A stretch of 64,000 bases of DNA. It comes from Fen-178 sp963722575 (GTDB taxonomy: Bacteria > Acidobacteriota > Terriglobia > Bryobacterales > Bryobacteraceae). How positions within the stretch are numbered: the stretch's first letter is position 1; every line of letters begins with the position of its first letter. The notes under the pieces are model-generated. The model worked only from the letters and a program-made list of their open reading frames with translations, was not told the origin of the DNA and searched no databases. Of this stretch, positions 16,022 to 23,429 are shown in pieces. The position numbers were made by a program, and so were the translations under genes. The stretch is taken from positions 310,001 through 374,000 of the forward strand of contig CAVRNR010000020.1 of the NCBI GenBank assembly GCA_963722575.1. The letters run 5' to 3'.

Positions 16022-16630
16022 ATGGTCCTGATCGGAAGGAAGGCTCCGGACTTCACCGCGCCCGGATATCGCCAGGGCAAGTTCATCAATCTCAAGCTCT
16101 CCGAATATCTCGGCAAATGGGTGCTGCTCTGCTTCTACCCAGGGGATTTCACCTTCGTTTGAAGTACGGAACTCTCGGCGGTCGCCGAGAAATATCCCGA
16201 GTTTCAGAGGCTCGGTGTGGAAGTTTTGTCCGCGAGTGTCGACAGCATGTTCGTTCACAAGATGTGGAACGACCAGGAACTTTGCAAAATGGTGGAGGGC
16301 GGCGTGCCCTTTGCGATGCTGTCGGACGCGGGCGGTAAAGTAGGTAAGGTGTACGGCGTCTACGACGAGGAAGCCGGTGTGGAAACGCGTGGCCGCTTCC
16401 TCATCGATCCGGATGGCATCATCCAGGCTTACGAGGTCCTGACGCCGCCAGTGGGCCGCAACGTCGCGGAATCGATCCGGCAGATTCAGGCGTTCCAACT
16501 GGTACGCGAGTCCAAGGGCACTCAGGCCATGCCGTCGGGCTGGCGGCCCGGCAAACCGACGCTTAAGCCTGGAATAGACCTTGTCGGCAACGTTTGGAGG
16601 GAATGGAAGACGGAATCGGCGTTTGACTGA
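16022..16630 (+). CDS. Selenocysteine-containing peroxiredoxin (AhpC/TSA type, PrxU-like)
   Basis: This is a predicted thiol/selenol peroxidase of 202 aa with TGA (16160-16162) read as Sec47. The frame is open and homologous on both sides: GRKAPDFTAPGY and LLCFYPGDFTFV before it, STELSAVAEKYPEFQRLGV after it. The TGA replaces the peroxidatic Cys of the family motif FTFVCPTE. A 7-bp hairpin starts 10 nt after the TGA. The start is the ATG at 16022, preceded by AAGGAGG; the frame upstream of it is not conserved. The usual resolving Cys (VCPAGW) is Met here (AMPSGWRPG), so it would act as a 1-Sec enzyme. A Sec-type Prx (PrxU) is known from Eubacterium acidaminophilum. PadR operator-like sites lie upstream. 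Confidence 0.9.
16163..16190 (+). promoter_or_regulatory. Predicted bacterial SECIS hairpin of the Sec-peroxiredoxin
   Basis: After the TGA come 10 nt, then a perfect 7-bp stem (TCTCGGC / GCCGAGA, 16173-16179 with 16184-16190) closed by a GGTC loop. The loop lies 17 nt after the TGA and begins with GG, as required for SelB binding in known bacterial SECIS elements. Confidence 0.8.
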
Positions 16631-16719
16631 CCACCGCGAGGCCGCCAATACACGATATCCCGAGGTTGCATTCCAGTAGCAGTCTGAAAAGACGAAAGTT
16701 CAAAGAGGGGAGGTTCAAA

Positions 16720-16884
16720 ATGGCTCGAAACGCCGGAGATCGATACGTCTGCGAGAAGTGCGGGGCAGTGCTCGTCTATGAGAAGGCGTGTCCTTGTCCC
16801 GAAAGCGGCTCTCATTCCCATTCCGAGATCTGCTGCGGCCAGCAGATGAAAGCCGTGGACAAGAACGCGCCGGCCAAGGGTTGA
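16720..16884 (+). CDS. Small Cys-rich zinc-ribbon/rubredoxin-like protein
   Basis: This 54-aa protein starts at an ATG preceded by GGGGAGG. Cys pairs are at YVCEKCGAVLVYEKACPC and EICCGQQM, with an interposed His/Ser stretch. The pattern suggests binding of one zinc or iron, as in desulforedoxin-like and zinc-ribbon proteins. It is 90 nt downstream of the Sec-peroxiredoxin on the same strand, so it could serve as its electron donor; that is inference from position only. Confidence 0.7.
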   Translation: MARNAGDRYVCEKCGAVLVYEKACPCPESGSHSHSEICCGQQMKAVDKNAPAKG

Positions 16885-17087
16885 GCGTATCGTGCGCGGC
16901 TCGCCGGTAGCGCGCGAATTCGCTGAGGCGCGCTGGCGTTCACCGGACTCGAATCGGCGCCGGCCACGGCGCGAAGTTTGCCCCCGTGGACGTAGACCCG
17001 GTTACGAAGCAGACATCGGCATCAACCGAAGTGGCCGCTCCGGAACCCGGTAATCACGCATGCTGAACCCGTTTCGCGAGTGAAACT

Positions 17088-18764
17088 ATGGCCCGAAAAC
17101 GTGTGGTGATTGTGGGAGGCGTCGCGGGCGGCGCCACCTGCGCGGCGCGCCTGCGCCGGTTGGACGAGGACGCGGAGATCGTCGTGCTCGATCGCGGGTA
17201 CTACGTCTCCTTTGCCAACTGTGGCCTGCCCTACTTCGTGGGCAATGTGATCCAGCCAGAATCGAAACTTCTGCTGGCAAGCAAGGAGCTGTTTCGCGAG
17301 CGCTTCAATATTGAGGTTCGCATTCGGCACGAGGCCGTCGCCATCGATCGGCAGTCGCATCACGTCGTGGTTCGCGAGGTCGATAGCGAGCGCGAATATC
17401 GCGAGCCATATGACGCCCTCGTGCTCTCGCCCGGCGCCTCCCCCATTCGTCCGCCATTGCCGGGCATTGACCTCCCCGGCATTTTCACTCTGCGCGACCT
17501 CCCCGACAGCGAGGATATCCGGGAGTGGATCGAATCCAGGAACGCGCATCGGGCGGTCATTGTGGGTGGCGGTTTCATTGGGCTCGAGATGACGGAGAAC
17601 CTCGTCCATCGGGGAATGGAGGTCACCATCGTTGAGATGGCGGACCAGTTGATGCCTCCGCTCGATGCGGAGATGGCGGATTTTGTCCGGCGGCGTGTGG
17701 CGACTCATGCAGCCCATCTTCAACTGGGAGATGGAGTCGCGGGGTTCGAGCAGGCCAGTGACGGCAGTCTCGTTGTGCGCACCAGGAGAGGCGGGTCGTT
17801 TGGCGCGGACCTGGCGATCCTCGCAATCGGTGTTCGCCCGGAATCGCAACTCGCGCGAGAGGCCGGACTGGAGATCGGCGAACGAGGCGGAATCCGTGTC
17901 GACCCACAAATGCGCACCAGCGATCCACTCATCTGGGCCGTCGGCGACGCAGTGGAAGTCAAGGACAGGGTAATCGACCAATGGGAGTTGGTCCCTCTCG
18001 CCGGCCCCGCCAATCGACAGGGGCGCGTCGCCGCCAACGTCATCTGCGGACGCGAATCGCGCTTCAAGGGTGTCCAGGCGACCGCGGTCTGCGGTTTCTT
18101 CGGATTGACGGTGGCTCTCACGGGCGCGACGGAGAAGGCCCTGCGTCGAGCGGGAATCGGGGGGTTCGAATCGGTCTATCTGCATCCGGGCCACCACGCC
18201 GGCTACTATCCTGGCGCCAAACCGATTCATCTGAAGTTGATGTTCCGCCGGTCGGACGGCCTCGTGTTGGGCGCCCAGGCTGTCGGCGAAGATGGCGTGG
18301 CGCGTCGCATCGATGTCATTTCGACCGCGATTCAAATGGGGGCGACGGTGTTCGACCTCGAAGAGGCGGAACTCTGCTACGCGCCACAATACGGCTCCGC
18401 CAAAGACCCGGTAAACCTGGCCGGCATGATCGCCGCCAACGTGGTTCGCGGAGACGCCGATCTCGCCCCTTGGGGTGAACTACATACTGCCGGGGCGTTC
18501 CTCCTGGATGTCCGCGAGGTGGAAGAACTCCGCGGCGGCTACATAGACGGAGCTGTGAACATCCCGCTCCGCCAGTTGCGGGCGAGAATGAACGAGTTGC
18601 CGCGCGATCGCGAGATCTGGGTCAACTGCCGGGTTGGCCACCGGGCCTACTATGCATGCCGGATACTCAGCCAGCATGGCTTCCGCGTCTGCAACCTGTC
18701 CGGCGGTTATCACACGTATCGGGCATGGTATCCGGAGGATCGTGTCCACCATGGCGCAACCTGA
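17088..18764 (+). CDS. CoA-disulfide reductase with C-terminal rhodanese (CoADR-Rhd)
   Basis: This flavoprotein disulfide reductase of 558 aa belongs to the CoADR/NADH oxidase/persulfide reductase group. FAD binding is shown by VVIVGGVAGGATCAARLRR and the active-site Cys by SFANCGLPYF (C45). NAD(P)H binding is at VIVGGGFIGLEMTENL, and the second FAD motif is IWAVGDAVEV. The C-terminal rhodanese domain (about 465-550) has an intact catalytic Cys514 (WVNCRVGHRA). Homologous CoADR-Rhd proteins (for example Npsr from Shewanella) reduce CoA- or glutathione-bound persulfide to sulfide. That role fits the rhodanese- and Thi4-rich surroundings. Confidence 0.92.
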   Translation: MARKRVVIVGGVAGGATCAARLRRLDEDAEIVVLDRGYYVSFANCGLPYFVGNVIQPESKLLLASKELFRERFNIEVRIRHEAVAIDRQSHHVVVREVDSEREYREPYDALVLSPGASPIRPPLPGIDLPGIFTLRDLPDSEDIREWIESRNAHRAVIVGGGFIGLEMTENLVHRGMEVTIVEMADQLMPPLDAEMADFVRRRVATHAAHLQLGDGVAGFEQASDGSLVVRTRRGGSFGADLAILAIGVRPESQLAREAGLEIGERGGIRVDPQMRTSDPLIWAVGDAVEVKDRVIDQWELVPLAGPANRQGRVAANVICGRESRFKGVQATAVCGFFGLTVALTGATEKALRRAGIGGFESVYLHPGHHAGYYPGAKPIHLKLMFRRSDGLVLGAQAVGEDGVARRIDVISTAIQMGATVFDLEEAELCYAPQYGSAKDPVNLAGMIAANVVRGDADLAPWGELHTAGAFLLDVREVEELRGGYIDGAVNIPLRQLRARMNELPRDREIWVNCRVGHRAYYACRILSQHGFRVCNLSGGYHTYRAWYPEDRVHHGAT

Positions 18765-18780
18765 AGAGGAGACCGTCATC

Positions 18781-19227
18781 ATGTCACAGGCAATGGCCAT
18801 CGAGGAATCGGGGAACCAGTTGCAGGCCCGCTCGCAATCGGCCTGTTTCGTGTGCGGACAGGACAACCCCCACGGACTACGAATCCGGTTTCAACGACAG
18901 GACAGTGGAGAAATGACCGCCACCTGGACGCCCAACCCGGCATGGGAAGGCTTTCGCGGGATCGTCCACGGAGGCGTGGTGAGCACGGTCCTGGATGAAG
19001 CGATGTCTAAAGCCGTGGCGGCAACAGGCAGCCAGGCGCTCACCGCCGAGCTCCGGGTTCGGTTTCGCCGCCACGTCACCTCCGGCGGCGTCTTCCTCGT
19101 TCGCGGCTGGATTGTCAAACGCAACAGGCGTCTGATCGAGGCCGAGGCGGCGTTGACGGCGCCCGACGGGGCTGAACACGCACACGCTTGGGCGCGTTTT
19201 CTGACGTTGCCCGGAGCGAGCGCATGA
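18781..19227 (+). CDS. PaaI-like hotdog-fold thioesterase
   Basis: This hotdog-fold protein of about 148 aa is probably an acyl-CoA thioesterase of the PaaI group. Typical elements are CFVCGQDNPHGLRIRF at the N-terminus and the catalytic helix GIVHGGVVSTVLDEAMSKAV. The ATG at 18781 is chosen for its GAGGAG box nine bases upstream; an ATG at 18751 that overlaps the CoADR stop is the alternative. The tight coupling to CoADR-Rhd suggests a shared link to CoA thiol chemistry. Confidence 0.85.
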   Translation: MSQAMAIEESGNQLQARSQSACFVCGQDNPHGLRIRFQRQDSGEMTATWTPNPAWEGFRGIVHGGVVSTVLDEAMSKAVAATGSQALTAELRVRFRRHVTSGGVFLVRGWIVKRNRRLIEAEAALTAPDGAEHAHAWARFLTLPGASA

Positions 19228-19240
19228 ACGGCGCCGGCCG

Positions 19241-19642
19241 TCAGCTCAGCTTCTTAAAGCAAAGGAACCAGTCGACGCACCGCATCGTCCGCCCGTTGCT
19301 CAAGGGATAGTACAGGAGAGCCCAAACCTTGCCCTCGGCGTCGATAAAGAATACGGCCCGGACCGCCTGCGTCGTGCTGGCTGAAGGTTGCAGCATGCCG
19401 TACAGCCGCGAGACATCCATTGTCAGATCGGAAATCACCGGGAACGTCACTTCAACGTCCTTCATGTGGCGGAATGGCACTTTCTCCTTGATGGTGCGCA
19501 GCCAGGCGATGTGGCTGAACGTGCTATCGATCGAAAGGCCGACGAGTTCACAGTTAAGGGATCGGAATTCCCCTTGCATGGACGCAAACGTCAGGAACTC
19601 GGTCGTGCAATCCCCGCGCCTCGAAGTGTAACTCGCATCCAT
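19241..19642 (-). pseudogene. Peroxiredoxin (Prx6/AhpC-like) remnant
   Basis: The central part is clearly a peroxiredoxin: CTTEFLTFAS with the peroxidatic Cys, LVGLSIDSTFSHIAWLRTIKEK, FPVISDLTMDVSRLYGML and AVRAVFFIDAEGKVWALLYYP. About 40 N-terminal residues, including the GDFTPV segment, are missing; the Cys is preceded by unrelated residues. The C-terminus changes to MRCVDWFLCFKK after SNGRT, where the family continues with a conserved helix. It therefore seems truncated at one end and shifted at the other. An active enzyme is unlikely. Confidence 0.65.
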
Positions 19643-19658
19643 TCGGCCGGCGGAGGCG

Positions 19659-20108
19659 CTACTTGTGAATTGGCAGCCCCGCGAGCCGATACATCTTAAA
19701 CCCGCCGGTCAGGGAGAACACGTTTGTGTAACCCATTTTCTGAAGGCCTTGCGCGGCCGCCGCCGACCGCGCGCCACCCAGGCAATAGAGCACGATACGG
19801 GCGGTCTTGTCGGGCACGACTGTCCCGATTTTGCCGGATAGCGTCCAGCGCGAAATGTGGATGGCGGCGGCGGCGTGTCCGGCTTGCCACTCGTTGTCTT
19901 CCCGAACATCGATCAGCGTGAACGGCTGACCGGCAGTCATCCAGTCTTTCAATTGGGAAGTGGAAACTTCCTTGATCTGTTCGGTCGGATCTTTCGCCGG
20001 AATCGAGAATTCCTTTTGGGGGGCTTGATACTCGGGCTTGTCCGAAGACCCGCAGGAGCACAACAGGCTCGACATCAGCGCCGCAATGGCGATCCATCTG
20101 GTATGCAT
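19659..20108 (-). CDS. Rhodanese-domain lipoprotein
   Basis: This 149-aa exported sulfurtransferase-like protein has an N-terminal signal with a lipobox-like cysteine (SSLLCSCGSS), so it is probably anchored in a membrane. The rhodanese domain has PFTLIDVREDNEWQAGHAAAAIHI and the catalytic loop IVLYCLGGARSAAAAQ with Cys intact, then FSLTGGFKMYRLAGLPI. The ATG at 20108 follows AGGAGAACC. It is transcribed from the same strand as the upstream DapA-like gene, 44 nt after its stop. Confidence 0.85.
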   Translation of the reverse strand: MHTRWIAIAALMSSLLCSCGSSDKPEYQAPQKEFSIPAKDPTEQIKEVSTSQLKDWMTAGQPFTLIDVREDNEWQAGHAAAAIHISRWTLSGKIGTVVPDKTARIVLYCLGGARSAAAAQGLQKMGYTNVFSLTGGFKMYRLAGLPIHK

Positions 20109-20152
20109 GGTTCTCCTTCTATCATGTCGAAATTCAAATCGCACCCGCCCTG

Positions 20153-21127
20153 TCAGACCAGGCCGATGCCTCGAAGAAAGTCCTTCAACTCCGCCCGTTC
20201 CCCGGCCGTCAGATCGTCGCCCGGTTCCCGCACGGGGCCGCTGGCGAGACCCACAATCTCCATGGCGGCTTTCAGAACACCGACGTAGATGTGACCGGCG
20301 GTGTAGTCGGGCAGAACCCAGGGGTCGCGGCCGCGGTGGCGCGCGCAGATTCCGGCGAATTCGTAGAGCGGGGCGATCTTCACCATAAGATCGCGGACCC
20401 GAAGGAAATCGCAGGCGTCGGCGGCTTCCAGCAGGGCCAGCGACAGCTCGGGCGCGAAGTTGGCCGTCATGGAGATGAAGCCGGGACAGCCGAGGGCCGC
20501 CGTGTACGCGAATTGCAGGTCCCCGAGGCCGCACAGCACGGTCATCTTCGCCGGGTCGATGGCATCCCTCATCGTCTTATAGACCTTTACATCGCTGGTG
20601 TTCTCTTTGTCGGCGATGATGTTCGGGTGCTCCGCGCATCTAGCCATCAGATGAGGCGGCATCCAGAGTTTCGAGACCGCCGCATTGTTGTAGATTACGA
20701 CGCCGATACGGAGGGCGTCCGCCAGGCGCAGGTAGTGCCGAACCAGGCCCTCGTCGCTCGGTACGTGATAGTAGGGTAGGACGACCTGAACGCCGTCGGC
20801 ACCCGCATGTTCGGCAGCGCGCGCGCGTTCGATCGTGCGATCGGTCCCCGCCGCCGCCGCTCCAGCCACAACGGGCAGCTTGCCCGCCGCGCAATCGATC
20901 ACCGTCTCAATGACCTTGAGCTGCTCCGCATCCGACAACGCGTACGCCTCGCCGGTACTGCCGGTGGGCACCAGCACAACCCGCTTGCCGGCGCATCGTT
21001 CCATCAGGAATTGGGTGTTGGCCTTGAGACCGTTCAGGTCCAGACTGCCGTCACCGTTGAGCGGCGTCGCTTGAACAATGACGACGGCCTTGATTGCTTC
21101 ACGCATCGCTTCAGGTGCGATTGCCAT
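20153..21127 (-). CDS. DapA-family aldolase (dihydrodipicolinate synthase-like)
   Basis: This 324-aa class I aldolase has the DHDPS/N-acetylneuraminate lyase TIM-barrel fold. The Schiff-base lysine is in NIIADKENTSD, the nucleotide-free pyruvate-binding GSTGEAYALSDAEQ is present, and the tyrosine region reads VVIYNNAAV. This differs from bona fide DapA (YNVPGRTG), so a different keto-acid substrate is likely. It starts just left of the putative operator at 21160-21178, divergent from the second padR gene. Confidence 0.85.
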   Translation of the reverse strand: MAIAPEAMREAIKAVVIVQATPLNGDGSLDLNGLKANTQFLMERCAGKRVVLVPTGSTGEAYALSDAEQLKVIETVIDCAAGKLPVVAGAAAAGTDRTIERARAAEHAGADGVQVVLPYYHVPSDEGLVRHYLRLADALRIGVVIYNNAAVSKLWMPPHLMARCAEHPNIIADKENTSDVKVYKTMRDAIDPAKMTVLCGLGDLQFAYTAALGCPGFISMTANFAPELSLALLEAADACDFLRVRDLMVKIAPLYEFAGICARHRGRDPWVLPDYTAGHIYVGVLKAAMEIVGLASGPVREPGDDLTAGERAELKDFLRGIGLV

Positions 21128-21159
21128 TCATTCAGTCCTTTCCACTCAGGATACGGTAC

Positions 21160-21178
21160 TAGATTCAAGTTGCATCTA
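21160..21178. promoter_or_regulatory. Putative PadR operator, site 5
   Basis: TAGATT-N7-CATCTA matches 11 of 12 positions of the TAGRTG-N7-CAYCTA consensus. It lies in the intergenic space between the divergent dapA-like (start 21127) and padR2 (start 21225) genes. A TTGACA is at 21181-21186. Confidence 0.55.
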
Positions 21179-21224
21179 TATTGACATACCTGCTATTCTA
21201 CGGCAAGGGGGGATCGATTTCAAG

Positions 21225-21653
21225 ATGCCGCATCGAATATGTCCGCGCCACGGCGCCGATCATCCGTGCACGTGTGCGATGGGCAACTTGTACCGGTTCG
21301 TCGAGCCGGTTCTGCTGTTCTTGCTCCAGAAGAAGGGGCGGTCGTATGGATATGAGCTGGCGGCGGAGTTGCGGGAACACGCGTTAACCGATGCGTCCAT
21401 TGAAGCCGCCGCCCTTTACAAAACTCTAAGGCAACTGGAGCAAAACGACTGCGTCACCTCCGAGTGGGATGTCACCGGCAGAGGGCCGGCGAAGAGAGTC
21501 TATTGCCTCACGCCCCGCGGCCAAGAGCACCTCGCGGAGTGGATCGCCGTTCTCGACCACGTGGCCCGGTCGATGACGCGTTTTGTGCGCACCGCCGGAA
21601 AGCAGGAGCGAGCCGCGAAGACGGCAGGGCCGGCGCTGGCACGCTCCCGGTAA
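21225..21653 (+). CDS. PadR-family regulator with N-terminal Cys/His motif (paralogue 2)
   Basis: This 142-aa winged-helix regulator starts at the ATG at 21225, behind AAGGGGGG. The N-terminal extension MPHRICPRHGADHPCTCAMG repeats the C-x2-H-G-x4-C-T-C motif of paralogue 1. The wHTH follows (GRSYGYELAAEL, AALYKTLRQLEQNDCVTSEW, KRVYCLTPRGQEHLAEW). High similarity along the whole chain indicates a duplication or a shared regulatory logic. It probably recognises the same operator as paralogue 1, since the same motif stands in front of both genes. Confidence 0.88.
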   Translation: MPHRICPRHGADHPCTCAMGNLYRFVEPVLLFLLQKKGRSYGYELAAELREHALTDASIEAAALYKTLRQLEQNDCVTSEWDVTGRGPAKRVYCLTPRGQEHLAEWIAVLDHVARSMTRFVRTAGKQERAAKTAGPALARSR

Positions 21654-21703
21654 TCCGCAACGGGCTTCCACGGAGAGTTTGCCGGCCCCAACCGGCCGGT
21701 CTA

Positions 21704-21743
21704 TAGATGTAACTTGCATATAGATGCTAAAAACTGCTATACT
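21704..21743 (+). promoter_or_regulatory. Promoter with overlapping PadR operator, site 6
   Basis: A TTGCAT (21714-21719) and a TATACT (21738-21743) hexamer are separated by 18 nt. TAGATG-N7-CATATA (21704-21722), 11 of 12 to consensus, overlaps the -35 box. A repressor bound there would block the promoter of the NifX-like gene. Confidence 0.6.
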
Positions 21744-21770
21744 GTCTGTATTGGCTAAGGAGACTTGCAC

Positions 21771-22148
21771 GTGAAGATCGCTATACCAACCGACGATGGA
21801 ATCAACCTTTCCGCCCATTTCGGGCGCTGCCGCCAGTTCCTCATCTTCGAAGCCGGGAACGGCCAGGTGAAACTCGTGGAGAACCGCAGGAATGCGGGTT
21901 GTCACGGACACGGATCGAGCGACGGCGCCGCCGAACATCCCGGTCACTCCGGATTTGTCGAGGCGCTGCGCGATTGTGAGACCGTGTTGTGCGGCGGAAT
22001 CGGCGCGGGCGCCGTGGAAGCGCTCAAGGCGGGTGGAATACCCGTGGTTCTTGTCGAAGCTACCGGCAACGCGGAACAGATAGTTACCGCCTTTCAATCG
22101 GGCGCCCTTCGGCCGGCTTCGGGCGGCATGTGCCAGTGCCAGCATTAG
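21771..22148 (+). CDS. NifX/NifB-type iron-molybdenum cofactor-binding family protein
   Basis: This 125-aa protein has the dinitrogenase iron-molybdenum cofactor (NifX/NafY) fold. It starts at a GTG eight bases after AAGGAG and opens with KIAIPTDDGINLSAHFGRC, the family signature. It continues with the turn VLCGGIGAGAVEALKAGGIPVV. A His/Cys-rich insertion (NAGCHGHGSSDGAAEHPGHSGF) and a GGMCQCQH tail could hold a metal cluster. In non-nitrogen-fixing bacteria such proteins have no settled role. No nif genes are visible here. Confidence 0.85.
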   Translation: MKIAIPTDDGINLSAHFGRCRQFLIFEAGNGQVKLVENRRNAGCHGHGSSDGAAEHPGHSGFVEALRDCETVLCGGIGAGAVEALKAGGIPVVLVEATGNAEQIVTAFQSGALRPASGGMCQCQH

Positions 22149-22239
22149 ACTGGCGCGGGTCGGCTCCCACTTTGGGCATTCCCGCGACCTGAAATCCGGG
22201 GGATGCGGCCGGGAGTTACCCTTTAGAGAGGGGATCGTC

Positions 22240-23256
22240 ATGGCTCTCATGAAGCGCCGCGATCTGCTCAAGGCTGGCACCCTGGCACTCGGGAGCGTCC
22301 GGGAGAGCCGCGCCGCGGCCGATACCAATCGCCAGATCGACACCGTGCTCGGGCCAATCCCTCCGTCCGAGTTGGGACCCACGTTGACCCACGAACACGT
22401 CCTCGTCGACATCGTGGGCGCCAACCGAATCGCTCCCGGCCGGTACGATGGCGGAGAGGTCGCCGGCGCCGTTCTCCCTCTCCTGAAACAACTGCGATCC
22501 CAGGGATGCAGGACCTTCGTCGATTGCACACCCGCCTATCTGGGCCGCGACCCCACGCTGCTCGCCCGGCTGGCGCAATCGAGTGGGCTGCACATCCTGA
22601 CGAACACCGGCTTCTACGGTGCGGCGGGCGGCAAATATGTCCCCGAGTTTGCATTCGCCGCGACGGCGGAGGACCTTGCCGCGCGTTGGACGGGCGAGTT
22701 TGAGGCGGGAATCCCGCCTACGGGGATTCGCCCGGCGCTCATTAAAGTCGGGGTGGATGCGGGCCCGCTCTCGAAGATGAACGGCAAGCTCGTTTCCGCG
22801 GCTGCACTCACCCACTTACGGACGGGCATGGTGATCGCCTCGCACACCGGGGATGGCCTCGCTGCCATGGCTCAATTGAATCTGCTGAAAAGTCATGGGG
22901 TGCCCCCCGCGGCGTTTATCTGGGTGCATGCGCAGGATGAGAAGGATCGGAGTTTTCATCGGAAAGCGGCCGAGGCCGGCGCCTGGATTGGGTTCGACGG
23001 CATATCGTCCCAGACCGTCGACCAGAACATCGATTTGATTCGCGAAACCAGGCGGGCGGGATATCTTGGGCGTGTCCTGATTTCTCAAGATGCCGTGGGT
23101 TTCCACGTGGGAGAAGAGCGAGGGGGATATTGCCCCGGCTACACCTTCCTGTTCTCCGGCTTCCTGCCGCAACTGCGCAAGAGCGGTTTCGACGAAGCCG
23201 AGACACGCATGCTCACAATTGAGAACCCACGGCGCGCACTGACTCGGAGCGTTTGA
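22240..23256 (+). CDS. Phosphotriesterase-family metal hydrolase, exported
   Basis: This 338-aa amidohydrolase-superfamily protein belongs to the phosphotriesterase/lactonase group. The N-terminus has a twin-arginine-like signal (MKRRDLLKAGTLAL). Metal ligands are visible as the HEH pair (THEHVLVD), the bridging Lys in ALIKVGVD, His in ASHTGD and VHAQDE, and the Asp in LISQDAVG. The ATG at 22240 follows GAGAGGGG. Lactone hydrolysis is a more likely native activity than phosphotriester cleavage. Confidence 0.85.
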   Translation: MALMKRRDLLKAGTLALGSVRESRAAADTNRQIDTVLGPIPPSELGPTLTHEHVLVDIVGANRIAPGRYDGGEVAGAVLPLLKQLRSQGCRTFVDCTPAYLGRDPTLLARLAQSSGLHILTNTGFYGAAGGKYVPEFAFAATAEDLAARWTGEFEAGIPPTGIRPALIKVGVDAGPLSKMNGKLVSAAALTHLRTGMVIASHTGDGLAAMAQLNLLKSHGVPPAAFIWVHAQDEKDRSFHRKAAEAGAWIGFDGISSQTVDQNIDLIRETRRAGYLGRVLISQDAVGFHVGEERGGYCPGYTFLFSGFLPQLRKSGFDEAETRMLTIENPRRALTRSV

Positions 23257-23396
23257 AGGACCCAGCCGGGGTTGTCCTTGGGTCCGGCCTCTCACCCACT
23301 GTCCGGACGGGACATGGCACATGGGGAACCGCGCGCAACGCCGGGCGCGGGAAGCCGCTAGACCAACGCCAGGCTGTCGAGTTTTACCATATTGAC

Positions 23397-23427
23397 ACCA
23401 ACTGGTTTGTAGTGCAAACTAGTTGGT
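23397..23427 (+). promoter_or_regulatory. Palindromic operator in front of membrane protein/regulator pair
   Basis: The arms ACCAACTGGTTTG and CAAACTAGTTGGT form an almost perfect 31-bp inverted repeat (12 of 13 pairs) with a 5-nt centre. It lies inside a promoter starting with TTGACA (23392-23397) and ends two bases before the ATG at 23430. It is likely bound by the wHTH regulator encoded at 24059-24355. Confidence 0.65.
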
Positions 23428-23429
23428 AT

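Noticed and set aside
16160..16162. TGA in the peroxiredoxin taken as a simple nonsense mutation
   Set aside because: It replaces the catalytic Cys exactly, the frame after it is fully conserved, and a hairpin of the right geometry follows; the thioredoxin at 52.5 kb shows the same.
17022..18389. 455-aa minus-strand open frame
   Set aside because: Antisense to CoADR-rhodanese, whose active-site motifs are all on the plus strand.
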